Origin: Stutzerimonas stutzeri
GTDB taxonomy: Bacteria > Pseudomonadota > Gammaproteobacteria > Pseudomonadales > Pseudomonadaceae
Length of the DNA stretch: 64,000 nucleotides
Reading direction: 5' to 3'
Assembly (NCBI RefSeq): GCF_015291885.1
Contig: NZ_CP036186.1
Coordinates: forward strand, 3,313,001-3,377,000
The notes under the pieces were generated by a model, which did not search any database, was not told the origin of the DNA, and saw only the letters and a list, made by a program, of their open reading frames with translations. The position numbers were made by a program, and so were the translations under genes. Numbering within the stretch: position 1 is the stretch's first letter; each line of letters opens with the position of its first letter. This document shows, piece by piece, positions 56,397 to 64,000 of this stretch.

Positions 56397-57704
56397 TTAC
56401 GGTCGACGGACGCCCGCTTCACTGCGCCAGCGTTCGATATGTTCGGCAAGCAGGTCGGCGATGGGCAGGCAGGCGCCGAGCCGGTAGAGATTCCAATAAT
56501 GGCCTTCCAGGGTGCGGTTGATCAGCAAAGTGCCGGAGGCCGGTTGCAGGCTGCCGAGTGCGGACATCATCAGGGGGAACAGCTCGGACAGCCGTTGATG
56601 CAGCGCCGCTTCGCGGAAGTCCCATTGCGCACCGGGTTGCAGCAAAGGGTGCAGCATCAGGTGGATGCGTCGGTACAAGCCGTGGGGCGGCGTGCTTCCC
56701 GGCTGGCGTCCACCAAGGGCTTGAAAGCCCGGCTCCAGCGCCTCGCTGGAGGTGCCACGTAGCGCTTCGAATATCTGCACGTAGCCCGCCAGCAAGCGCG
56801 CTTCCAGGCGCAGCACGCTGCCGAAATCGTAGACCACCAGCTCGCCAGTCTCGGTCCAGGCGAGGTTGCCGGGATGCGGGTCGGTATGCAGCCGCTGCAG
56901 GCCGAATGCCTGTTCGGCCAGCCATTCGCAGAGGGTTTCGGCCAGGCGCTGGCGCACCTCCGCCGGGGCCTGCTCGACCTCGGCCATGGAGCGGCCAGGC
57001 AGGTCTTCCAGCACCAGCACACCGGGCCGGCAGAGTTCGCCCGCGGCAAAGGGAATGCGGATGCCCGGCCAGTTGCTGAAGTGCTCGCGGAAGGCTTCGA
57101 GGTTGGCGCGCTCGGCCTCGTAGTCGAGTTCCTCGGCAATGGCCCGTTGCAGCTCGATATACACCGCATCGAGACGCGTGGGCGGCGTGCCGAACAGCCG
57201 GCCCAAAGGCATCAGGCGACGCAACTGGCGCAGATCGGCATCGCAGATGGCGCGGATGCCGGGGTACTGGACCTTCATGATCAGCGCCCTGCCCTGCCGA
57301 TCCCGAGCGCGGTGGACCTGGCCCAGCGAGGCCGCCGCCGCGGGCTCCGGCTCGATGGACTCGAACAGTTCGTACAGCTTGCCGTCGTAGAGGCGCTGCA
57401 GATTGGCTTCCAGCGCATCGAATGGCAGCGAGGGCACCTGGTTCTGCAAGCGCGCCAGCGCCGCGCTGATCGGTTCGGGCAGCAGGTCCTGCCATTGCGA
57501 GGCCTGCTGACCGAGCTTCAGCACCGGGCCCTTCATCTGCCCAAGCGCATCACCGAGCAGTTCGCCGACCGGCACCCAGTCGATACGCGCCTTGCCTGGC
57601 GTGATGCGCTGCACCAACAGGTTGCCGGCAATGCGCGCGCCAGTGCCGCCCAGTTGCAGAAAGCGGCCCAGCGCCGAAGCCGATGGACGAGAGAATCGAG
57701 ACAT
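56397..57704 (-). CDS. ABC1/UbiB-type atypical kinase
   Basis: A 435-residue member of the ABC1 (AarF/UbiB/ADCK) family. The alanine-rich loop is in AAASLGQVHRAR, the phosphate-binding lysine in MKVQYPGI, and the catalytic and metal sites in LHTDPHPGNLAW and VYDFGSVLRL. It has no C-terminal membrane anchors such as in UbiB, so it is not the ubiquinone biosynthesis UbiB itself but a paralog. The ATG at 57704 (MSRFSRPSASAL) fits the family start. Followed by the SDR gene. Confidence 0.87.
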   Translation of the reverse strand: MSRFSRPSASALGRFLQLGGTGARIAGNLLVQRITPGKARIDWVPVGELLGDALGQMKGPVLKLGQQASQWQDLLPEPISAALARLQNQVPSLPFDALEANLQRLYDGKLYELFESIEPEPAAAASLGQVHRARDRQGRALIMKVQYPGIRAICDADLRQLRRLMPLGRLFGTPPTRLDAVYIELQRAIAEELDYEAERANLEAFREHFSNWPGIRIPFAAGELCRPGVLVLEDLPGRSMAEVEQAPAEVRQRLAETLCEWLAEQAFGLQRLHTDPHPGNLAWTETGELVVYDFGSVLRLEARLLAGYVQIFEALRGTSSEALEPGFQALGGRQPGSTPPHGLYRRIHLMLHPLLQPGAQWDFREAALHQRLSELFPLMMSALGSLQPASGTLLINRTLEGHYWNLYRLGACLPIADLLAEHIERWRSEAGVRRP

Positions 57705-58139
57705 GCCAGCAACCTGTGAAGGCAAAGGCCGATCATGGGCCAGCCCGTGCCGTGAGCCAAGGGTGAATGGTTGCAGTCTGTTGCGCAAACGGCTCGCTCA
57801 AAGCGCCCCGAGCAAAACAAACGAAGCGGCAGCTGGCGGGGCTTTGAGACCGCTTGAGCCGCCTGAAATTGGCGCTTGAGGCGACAGCCAGCATGCGCTC
57901 ATGCGGAACGGGGCGGCACAAGATGAGTCGGATTAGATGACTGCGCCCCTCAGCTGTCGCCTGTCGAAAGCACCTATTTAACGTGCACGACGCAGCACTC
58001 GGCGATGACTTGAGCGGCTTATGGCCCGACCAGCCTACAAGGCAAAAGAACGGGCGTGTTCCCCACCAGACTTCGTCCTACGTGGACGCACAGGTGCCGG
58101 AACGAAACACGCAGCGGAGCCTGCGTTAAGGAGAACGGA
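57705..58139 (+). promoter_or_regulatory. Divergent region between ABC1 kinase and KaiC-like genes
   Basis: 435 bases without a supported gene. It must hold the promoter of the KaiC-histidine kinase pair. AAGGAG at 58130 is the ribosome binding site of the KaiC-like gene. Short open frames here look like shadows. No clear promoter motif can be named. Confidence 0.35.
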
Positions 58140-59666
58140 ATGACCGATTTCAATGATCTTCCCTTCCAACCAGACGATGAAGCACCACGTATTTCCACCG
58201 GCAGCGAGGGGCTGGACGACATCCTCGGCGGCGGTCTCGACCCCAACCGTATGTATCTGTATGAAGGCAGCCCAGGCGCCGGTAAAACCACCATTGCACT
58301 GCAATTTTTGCTCGAAGGCGTGCGCCAGGGCGAACGTGTTCTCTACGTTACGCTGTCGGAAACCCAGGCCGAATTGGAGCTGGTTGCCAAGCGCCACGGC
58401 TGGACGCTCGACGGCATTGACGTGTTCGAGCTGGTCTCGCCGGAAGCCAGCCTCGACCCTGACCTTGAACTGACCGTGCTGCATCCGGCGGAAATGGAGC
58501 TGAGCGAAACCACGCAGCAGGTCTTCGACCGTGTAACCAAAACCAACCCAACACGGGTGATTTTCGACAGCCTTTCAGAAATGCGCCTGCTGGCACAAAG
58601 CCCGCTGCGCTATCGCCGGCAGGTGCTGGCGCTCAAGCACTTCTTCACCACACGCCGCTGCACGGTGATTCTGCTCGACGACCAAACCTCGGAGATGGGC
58701 GACCTACAGTTGCACTCGATCTCCCATGGCGTGGTGATGCTCGAGCAGCTGGCCATCGACTACGGTGCCGAACGCAGGCGACTGCGGGTCATCAAAATGC
58801 GTGGCATCCAGTTTCGCGGCGGCTATCACGACTTCGCCATCCGCAAGGGCGGACTGCAGATCTATCCGCGCCTCATCGCTGCGGAGCATCACTCTCCGTT
58901 TACCGGCGAGTTGGCCTCGTCTGGTAATCCCGCGCTGGACAAGATGCTCGGTGGCGGGCTGGAGCGCGGGACCAACGCGCTGCTGGTTGGCGCTGCGGGC
59001 GTCGGCAAATCCTCGTTGGCGTTGAGCTATGCGGTTGCCGCGTGCAAGCGCGGCGAGCAGGTCGCCTTCTTTGTCTTCGATGAGAACATCGGCACCCTGC
59101 TGGCGCGTGGTCGTGCGCTGGGGCTGCCCATGGAGCCTTGGATCGACCAGGGTCTGCTGCATCTGCAACAGGTCGACCCCGCGGAACTGTCACCTGGTGA
59201 GTTCACCGCCGCTGTGCGCCAAAGCGTGGAAACACGAGGTGCCAACCTGGTGATTCTGGACAGCCTCAACGGTTACCTGCATGCGATGCCGGACGGCCGA
59301 TTCCTGATTCTGCAGATGCACGAACTCTTGAGCTATCTAGGCCAGAAAGGCGTGATCAGCATCATGGTACTGGCCCAGCATGGTCTGGTCGGGCCGATGG
59401 ATACGCCAGTGGATATCAGCTATCTAAGCGATGCGGTTATCATGCAGCGCTACTTCGAGCATGCCGGCGTCGTTCGCCGGGCCTTGTCAGTGGTGAAAAA
59501 GCGCAGCGGACGGCATGAAAACACCGTTCGGGAGTATCGCCTCAGCAGCGCTGGCCTAGAGGTCGGGCCACCGCTGAGCCACTTCAGCGGCATTCTATCG
59601 GGCACACCGGAATACACCGGTGATGCGACTCATCTACTGACTGACGAGTATGACGACGTCCACTAA
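58140..59666 (+). CDS. kaiC: KaiC-like double-domain ATPase
   Basis: A 508-residue protein with two RecA/KaiC domains. Walker A sites are GSPGAGKTT at 43-51 (Lys49) and GAAGVGKSS at 284-292 (Lys290). By alignment with cyanobacterial KaiC (from memory), Thr426 and Ser431 match Thr422 and Ser427 here, while the neighbouring phosphosite Thr432 is replaced by Tyr428. The catalytic Glu pair reads Ser-Glu in the first domain and Asp-Glu in the second. Such KaiC proteins without KaiA/KaiB occur in environmental pseudomonads and have been tied to stress resistance. It overlaps the histidine kinase gene by 17 bases. Confidence 0.88.
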   Translation: MTDFNDLPFQPDDEAPRISTGSEGLDDILGGGLDPNRMYLYEGSPGAGKTTIALQFLLEGVRQGERVLYVTLSETQAELELVAKRHGWTLDGIDVFELVSPEASLDPDLELTVLHPAEMELSETTQQVFDRVTKTNPTRVIFDSLSEMRLLAQSPLRYRRQVLALKHFFTTRRCTVILLDDQTSEMGDLQLHSISHGVVMLEQLAIDYGAERRRLRVIKMRGIQFRGGYHDFAIRKGGLQIYPRLIAAEHHSPFTGELASSGNPALDKMLGGGLERGTNALLVGAAGVGKSSLALSYAVAACKRGEQVAFFVFDENIGTLLARGRALGLPMEPWIDQGLLHLQQVDPAELSPGEFTAAVRQSVETRGANLVILDSLNGYLHAMPDGRFLILQMHELLSYLGQKGVISIMVLAQHGLVGPMDTPVDISYLSDAVIMQRYFEHAGVVRRALSVVKKRSGRHENTVREYRLSSAGLEVGPPLSHFSGILSGTPEYTGDATHLLTDEYDDVH

Positions 59667-61350
59667 ACGACAAGGCCCCATCGTGGTCGTCTATGCCCCC
59701 ATCGGCCGGGACGGTCCCGCCTCGGCCGAACTGCTCAGCCGCAGCGGCATGGATGCCGTTGTCTGCCACAGTGTCGATGAAGTGCTGCGTCGCGCCGAAA
59801 CCGATGCCGACGCCGTATTCATTGCCGAGGAAGGCCTCTTCGGCCAGGACCTTCAAGCGCTCTCCGCTTGGGTCGACCGGCAACCGGCCTGGTCCGACTT
59901 TCCGTTCGTCGTCCTCACTAGCAAACATCAACAGCCCGCGGTCGCCGCGTGGCGCCAGCGCATGGTGGCGGCGCTGCGCAACGTTTCCCTGCTGGAACGC
60001 CCGGTACAGAGCATTACCCTGACCAGCGCGGTAAAAGCCGCACTGCGCGGGCGGCATCGCCAGTACGAAGTCAGGACCTTGCTCGAAGCCCGTGAGCGCG
60101 CCTCGAATCAGCTCGAAGCGCTGGTAGTCGAGCGCACCAGCGAACTGGAAAAGGCCAACCAGGAACTGCGCACGCAAATGGACGAACGCGCTCAGATCGA
60201 AGAAACCCTGCGCCAGGCGCAGAAGATCGAAGCCATCGGCCAGCTCACCGGTGGCATCGCCCACGACTTCAACAACCTGCTGATGGTGATCTCCGGCGGT
60301 CTCGACATGCTCGACCGCCGCGCCGACCCTGCACGCCGCGAACGGTTGATGGACGGCATGCGCCAGGCCGCGCAACGCGGAACCGCCCTCACCCGGCAAC
60401 TGCTCGCCTTCTCCCGACGTCAGTCGCTGGCGCCGGAATCGGTCGATCTGGTGCTGCGCATCAGCCGCATGCGCGAGCTGCTCGATCGCAGTCTGAGTGG
60501 CGATGTAAAAGTGCGTGTACGGTTCACGCCGGACCTTTGGCCGGTCGAAGTGGACCCGGGCGAGCTGGAGCTGGTCATTCTCAACCTGGCCGTGAATGCC
60601 CGCGACGCGATGCCCGATGGTGGCTCGATCCTGATCGAAGCCAGCAATGCACCCGGCGAAGTGGTGCTCGGGATTACCGGCGACTTCGTCCGCCTCTCAG
60701 TGACCGACTCGGGCACCGGGATCCCGGAAGAAGTTCGCACTCGGGTATTCGATCCCTTCTTCACTACCAAGGAGATCGGCAAAGGCTCGGGCCTTGGCCT
60801 GGCGCAGGTCTACGGCTTCGCCCGGCAGTCGGGCGGTACCGTGTGGATCGAAAGCGAGTGCGGCCACGGCACCAGCGTAATCATGCTGCTGCCACGCTCG
60901 GAACGTATTCCCGATCTACCGGATGGCCACGAGCTCGTCGAAGATACCGCGGCCGACGCGTCAGTCGGCACCGTGTTGCTCGTGGACGATGACGAGGAAG
61001 TGGCGGCGCTGGTAGGTGAAATGCTCGAACACCTGGGCTATCGCGTCACCCATGCTGCGAGCGCAACCGATGCCCTGGGCGCGCTGGCGAATGCATGCAA
61101 AGTGGACATCGTTTTCTCTGACGTGATGATGCCTGGCGGCATGAACGGCGTTGAACTGGCCCGGGAAATCCGCACCCGCGCCTTGGGAGTGCCGGTGTTG
61201 CTCACCAGCGGCTACGCCGAAGCTGCACAGAAGTCCGCGGCTGCCGAAGGTGTGCACGTATTGGCCAAGCCCTATCGTCTCGAAGAACTGGCCAGCGCGT
61301 TGCGTGAAGCGATAGAAGGTGCCAGCGCAGTCACCAGCAGGGTCGGCTAG
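59650..61350 (+). CDS. Hybrid sensor histidine kinase
   Basis: A 566-residue protein. Residues ~1-130 look like a receiver-type domain but lack a clear phospho-acceptor Asp; a coiled coil follows (residues ~140-195, ASNQLEALVVERTSELEKAN...), then HisKA with phospho-His205 in GGIAHDFNNLL, HATPase (residues ~300-420, DSGTGIPEEV and GSGLGLAQVYGF), and a C-terminal receiver with Asp491 in VFSDVMMP. No membrane segment, so it is cytoplasmic. The start codon lies inside the kaiC end, so the two are coupled and probably form a signalling unit. Confidence 0.92.
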   Translation: MTTSTKRQGPIVVVYAPIGRDGPASAELLSRSGMDAVVCHSVDEVLRRAETDADAVFIAEEGLFGQDLQALSAWVDRQPAWSDFPFVVLTSKHQQPAVAAWRQRMVAALRNVSLLERPVQSITLTSAVKAALRGRHRQYEVRTLLEARERASNQLEALVVERTSELEKANQELRTQMDERAQIEETLRQAQKIEAIGQLTGGIAHDFNNLLMVISGGLDMLDRRADPARRERLMDGMRQAAQRGTALTRQLLAFSRRQSLAPESVDLVLRISRMRELLDRSLSGDVKVRVRFTPDLWPVEVDPGELELVILNLAVNARDAMPDGGSILIEASNAPGEVVLGITGDFVRLSVTDSGTGIPEEVRTRVFDPFFTTKEIGKGSGLGLAQVYGFARQSGGTVWIESECGHGTSVIMLLPRSERIPDLPDGHELVEDTAADASVGTVLLVDDDEEVAALVGEMLEHLGYRVTHAASATDALGALANACKVDIVFSDVMMPGGMNGVELAREIRTRALGVPVLLTSGYAEAAQKSAAAEGVHVLAKPYRLEELASALREAIEGASAVTSRVG

Positions 61351-61523
61351 CAATCTGTCTCAGCCGCAGGCACTAAGTACGGCAAATAGCCGTACAACAA
61401 CCCTGAATCTGGAACTACAACCGCGGTACTTATTCGCGCACTTTGCAGCACTGTGCCCTGCACGTTCTGTCGCTGCGCCTCTCTGGTGTTAGGCTGAACC
61501 ACTGAATCTACGGAAGGCTCCAG

Positions 61524-62027
61524 ATGGACAACTCATACACCACCTATTACCTGGAAATGACGTCCGCAACTCAATTGCGACCCAAGCCCCAGCCTGCCGA
61601 GCTTCAGATCATCGAATGCGAAGTGCCTCAACCGGAACTCAACCGTTTCCTATACCAACTGGTAGGAAAGCAATGGGGCTGGAGCGATCTGGATACCTGG
61701 AGCATCGCTGACTGGGCGGCCTTGATCGAACAAACCTGCCATAGAACATGGGTCGCTTATTACAAAGGCGCCATCGCCGGCTATTACGAACTGCATCAGG
61801 CCGCAGATTTCAGCGTAGAGATTCGCTACTTTGGCCTGGCACCGCAGTTTCTGGGTAAAGGCTTCGGTGGCCCACTGCTGAGTCACGCAATCGAGAGCGC
61901 CTGGGCCTGGCCTGAGACACGGCGAGTCTGGGTACATACCTGCACCCTGGACCATCCTGCCGCACTTGCAAACTACCAGGCACGCGGCTTTCGCATTTTC
62001 AAGCAAGAGACAGCTTTGCTTGACTGA
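61524..62027 (+). CDS. GNAT family N-acetyltransferase
   Basis: A 167-residue acetyltransferase with the acetyl-CoA-binding signature FLGKGFGGPLLSHAIESAW and a C-terminal NYQARGFRIFKQE. The N-terminal EVPQPELNRFLYQLVGKQWGW segment resembles a small GNAT subgroup of unknown substrate. GAAGGCTCC before the ATG supplies the ribosome binding site. Confidence 0.85.
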   Translation: MDNSYTTYYLEMTSATQLRPKPQPAELQIIECEVPQPELNRFLYQLVGKQWGWSDLDTWSIADWAALIEQTCHRTWVAYYKGAIAGYYELHQAADFSVEIRYFGLAPQFLGKGFGGPLLSHAIESAWAWPETRRVWVHTCTLDHPAALANYQARGFRIFKQETALLD

Positions 62028-62125
62028 GCCAATCGGCTGATGACCGATATATGCGCTAACGAGAGCGAGACAGCGGCCCGATTACCATCGTCGACGGCCG
62101 CCATTTTTGAACGGAGCGCCACAGA

Positions 62126-62527
62126 TTGACCGAGTCTTTTCAAGGCAGCTGCCTTTGCGGCGCCGTGAGATACGAGACGCTTACCCCACCAAAAGCAGTA
62201 AGCCACTGCCACTGTCAGCAATGCCGCAAAAGTCATGGAGCCGCGTTTGCCAGTTACGGCAGTGTCCCGCGCAGCGACCTTCGCATCCAGGCTGGCGCAG
62301 ACAACATCACGTCCTTCGAGTCATCCGAATCGGTGTCACGGCAATTCTGCGCTCGCTGCGGCTCTTCGCTGTTCTGGTCACGGGACCACGGCGACTACTC
62401 CGACTGGGTCTCAATCGCGCTGGGCTGCCTGGACAGCACCTTTACACCAACGAAGCAGAAGCAGACTCACCTGACATCCACAGCCGCCTGGTATGCGCTT
62501 GACGATCGCACGGAGAACCCGTCATGA
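62126..62527 (+). CDS. GFA family (glutathione-dependent formaldehyde-activating-like) protein
   Basis: A 133-residue protein with the zinc-binding cysteines of the GFA fold: GSCLCGAVRYE, HCHCQQCRKSHG and FCARCGSSLFW. The founder enzyme makes S-hydroxymethylglutathione but most relatives have unknown roles. It uses a TTG start with GGAG about ten bases upstream. Its stop overlaps the GrpB start by four bases (ATGA). Confidence 0.88.
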   Translation: MTESFQGSCLCGAVRYETLTPPKAVSHCHCQQCRKSHGAAFASYGSVPRSDLRIQAGADNITSFESSESVSRQFCARCGSSLFWSRDHGDYSDWVSIALGCLDSTFTPTKQKQTHLTSTAAWYALDDRTENPS

Positions 62528-63063
62528 CGGAAGATGAATCGCTTCTCGCTGCCATCCATGAAGGCGTAAATCTGAACGCCTATGAAGCCTCGTGGCCTCA
62601 AGCGTTCGACGACGAGCGTGATCGTCTTCTATGTCTATTTCCAGGCGTCTTCAAAGGCGTTCAGCACATTGGTAGTACCGCGGTCCCCGGGCTCAGTGCC
62701 AAACCCATCATCGACATTCTTGCGGGCGTTGAGTCCATAACCATTGCTGAACAATTGGCGCTGCCTTTATGCAACTCCGGCTACACCACTTCTTCGGAAT
62801 TCAACGACTCCCTGCAAGACCGCAAGTGGTTCATGCGCTGGGAAAACGGTCACCGGACCCATCATCTTCATCTTGTCGTCCATGACGGTTGTGTCTGGCG
62901 CGAACGCCTTAAATTTCGCGACGCCCTAAGGGCAAGTCCAGCGCTCGCAACAAGGTACGCCGCACTCAAGGCGGAACTAGCGGCGACGCATCCTCACGAT
63001 AGGGAGGCCTACACGGCGGCTAAAACGGACTTTATTCGCACCGTATTGCACGAGATCCGATGA
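62524..63063 (+). CDS. GrpB family protein (nucleotidyltransferase-like)
   Basis: A 179-residue GrpB/dephospho-CoA-kinase-associated family protein. The VQHIGSTAVPGLSAKPIIDIL signature corresponds to the nucleotidyltransferase-like GS..D motif. Function unproven; relatives appear alone or fused to CoaE. Translationally coupled to the GFA gene. Confidence 0.88.
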   Translation: MTEDESLLAAIHEGVNLNAYEASWPQAFDDERDRLLCLFPGVFKGVQHIGSTAVPGLSAKPIIDILAGVESITIAEQLALPLCNSGYTTSSEFNDSLQDRKWFMRWENGHRTHHLHLVVHDGCVWRERLKFRDALRASPALATRYAALKAELAATHPHDREAYTAAKTDFIRTVLHEIR

Positions 63064-63150
63064 GCGCCCGGAGCATGACCCGCCAATATAACGACCGAAT
63101 GACCGCCGGCAAGCGCGCTACTCCCGTAAACGAAATTAACGAGTCCCTGA

Positions 63151-63251
63151 ATGACTAGAATAGCCCTTTTGATATTACTGGTATTTGGCACGCCAGCCAT
63201 AGGACAAGCAGCACCTACATTCGTAAAGTCGCCCACCGATTTGATCCCTAG
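63151..63251 (+). pseudogene. Exported-protein gene cut by IS5 copy 2
   Basis: The ATG at 63151 opens a frame with a clear signal peptide (MTRIALLILLVFGTPAIGQA, cleavage near residue 20-21) followed by about 13 mature residues (APTFVKSPTDLIP). It then enters the insertion sequence, where the frame stops after a few codons. The identity of the original protein cannot be recovered; the rest should lie beyond the right end of the element, outside the window. GAG in AACGAGTCCCTGA may be the ribosome binding site. Confidence 0.55.
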
Positions 63252-64000
63252 GGACAGTCTGAAAAAGACTTCCTGATTTTGGCAAAATAGCCGAACGCCA
63301 CCCACCGAGTTTTCTGATGAAGCAGATGACCTTCGCCGATGCCGAGTACGCCGGCAAGCGCAAGCAGACCCGCAAAGAGCTGTTCCTGATCGAGATGGAT
63401 CGGGTGGTGCCGTGGAAGGGGTTGATTGCCCTGATCGAGCCGCATTACCCCAAGGGTGAAGGTGGCCGTCCGGCGTACCCGTTGATGGCAATGCTGCGGG
63501 TTCATCTAATGCAAAACTGGTTCGGTTATAGCGATCCAGCGATGGAGGAGGCACTGTACGAGACCACCATCCTGCGGCAGTTCGCGGGGCTGAGCCTGGA
63601 GCGTATCCCCGACGAAACCACCATCCTCAACTTCCGTCGCCTGCTGGAGAAACACGAACTGGCTGCTGGCATCCTGGCCGTGATCAATGGCTACCTGGGT
63701 GACCGTGGCCTGTCGCTGCGCCAAGGCACCATCGTCGATGCCACGCTGATCAATGCGCCGAGTTCGACCAAGAACAAAGACGGCAAGCGCGACCCAGAGA
63801 TGCACCAGACCAAGAAGGGCAACCAGTATTACTTTGGCATGAAGGCCCACATCGGCGTCGATGACGAATCGGGCCTGGTGCATAGCGTGGTAGGTACGGC
63901 GGCTAACGTGGCGGACGTCACCCAGGTCGACAAGTTGCTGCATGGCGAGGAAAACGTGGTCTGCGCCGATGCGGGTTATACCGGCGTCGAGAAGCGTGCC
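63252..64000 (+). mobile_element. IS5-family insertion sequence, copy 2 (partial at window edge)
   Basis: Almost identical to copy 1 but in opposite orientation. The left terminus GGACAGTCTGAAAAAG begins at 63252, preceded by CTAG at 63248-63251, a YTAR target site. One difference in the leader (CTTCC versus CTTTC) and one in the transposase are seen. The right end is outside the window. Confidence 0.88.
63317..64000 (+). CDS. IS5-family transposase (copy 2, partial)
   Basis: Translation of the visible 228 codons is the same as copy 1 except LSL for LCL near residue 95. It contains the first catalytic Asp (VDATLINAP) and the second (VCADAGYTG). The C-terminal third lies beyond the window. 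Confidence 0.94.
   Translation, partial: MKQMTFADAEYAGKRKQTRKELFLIEMDRVVPWKGLIALIEPHYPKGEGGRPAYPLMAMLRVHLMQNWFGYSDPAMEEALYETTILRQFAGLSLERIPDETTILNFRRLLEKHELAAGILAVINGYLGDRGLSLRQGTIVDATLINAPSSTKNKDGKRDPEMHQTKKGNQYYFGMKAHIGVDDESGLVHSVVGTAANVADVTQVDKLLHGEENVVCADAGYTGVEKRA

Noticed and set aside
61488..62527. GNAT, GFA and GrpB genes as integron gene cassettes (a GTTAGGC core-like site at 61488-61494)
   Set aside because: These families are common in chromosomal integrons of this genus, but no matching RYYYAAC partner or second core site was found, no integrase is present, and the GFA and GrpB genes overlap by four bases, which cassettes would not.

Overview
The window reads as chromosome of a GC-rich gammaproteobacterium of the Pseudomonas stutzeri (Stutzerimonas) type. 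The inference rests on pseudomonad core gene neighbourhoods (yihY / arsC-like / wrbA / DUF2069; hda-perM-DUF2066 / purM-purN; dapC / thioredoxin / yffB-like / dapD / csdA-csdE), on a tsdB-tsdA thiosulfate dehydrogenase pair, and on a curli (csg) locus. No database search was possible, so species-level placement is inference.

Layout. 1-16 kb: core metabolism and housekeeping (membrane protein YihY, Hda, PerM-type transporter, purine synthesis PurM/PurN, lysine/diaminopimelate genes DapC and DapD, cysteine desulfurase CsdA/CsdE, a KASIII-like synthase). 16-29 kb: TsdB/TsdA cytochromes, a MASE2-GGDEF diguanylate cyclase, YbaK, GlpD, MetE with its likely activator MetR, and small enzymes. 29.7-34.1 kb: a csgDEFG operon, a hairpin, then csgBA, with a CsgA about three times the usual length. 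34.4-41 kb: Tsx-like porin, RutR-like and LysR regulators, a retropepsin-like protein, a TonB-dependent receptor with a candidate Fur box, and an rRNA-type methyltransferase. 41-46 kb: alcohol dehydrogenase, a secreted SASA-type esterase, and an AcoR-like sigma-54 activator.

46.0-51.8 kb is a scar-like accessory patch made of three insertion sequences of different families (IS30, IS5, IS1182). Between the first two lies an AT-rich remnant that I read as an ABC three-component (ABC-3C) conflict system: a nuclease-type effector/C-terminal component carrying two single-base frameshifts, and a middle component cut off by the IS30 end. The ABC ATPase partner is absent from the window. This is the most interesting accessory system here, but it is broken.

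51.8-63.2 kb: VOC protein, gamma-glutamyltransferase, a self-contained class II Fic protein, SDR, ABC1/UbiB kinase, then a KaiC-like double ATPase overlapping a hybrid histidine kinase, then GNAT, GFA and GrpB proteins. A second IS5 copy, in the opposite orientation to the first, starts at 63252, interrupts a small secreted-protein gene and runs off the window. Its YTAR-type target site and that of the first copy (CTAA and CTAG) can both be read. The two inverted copies bracket about 13.5 kb.
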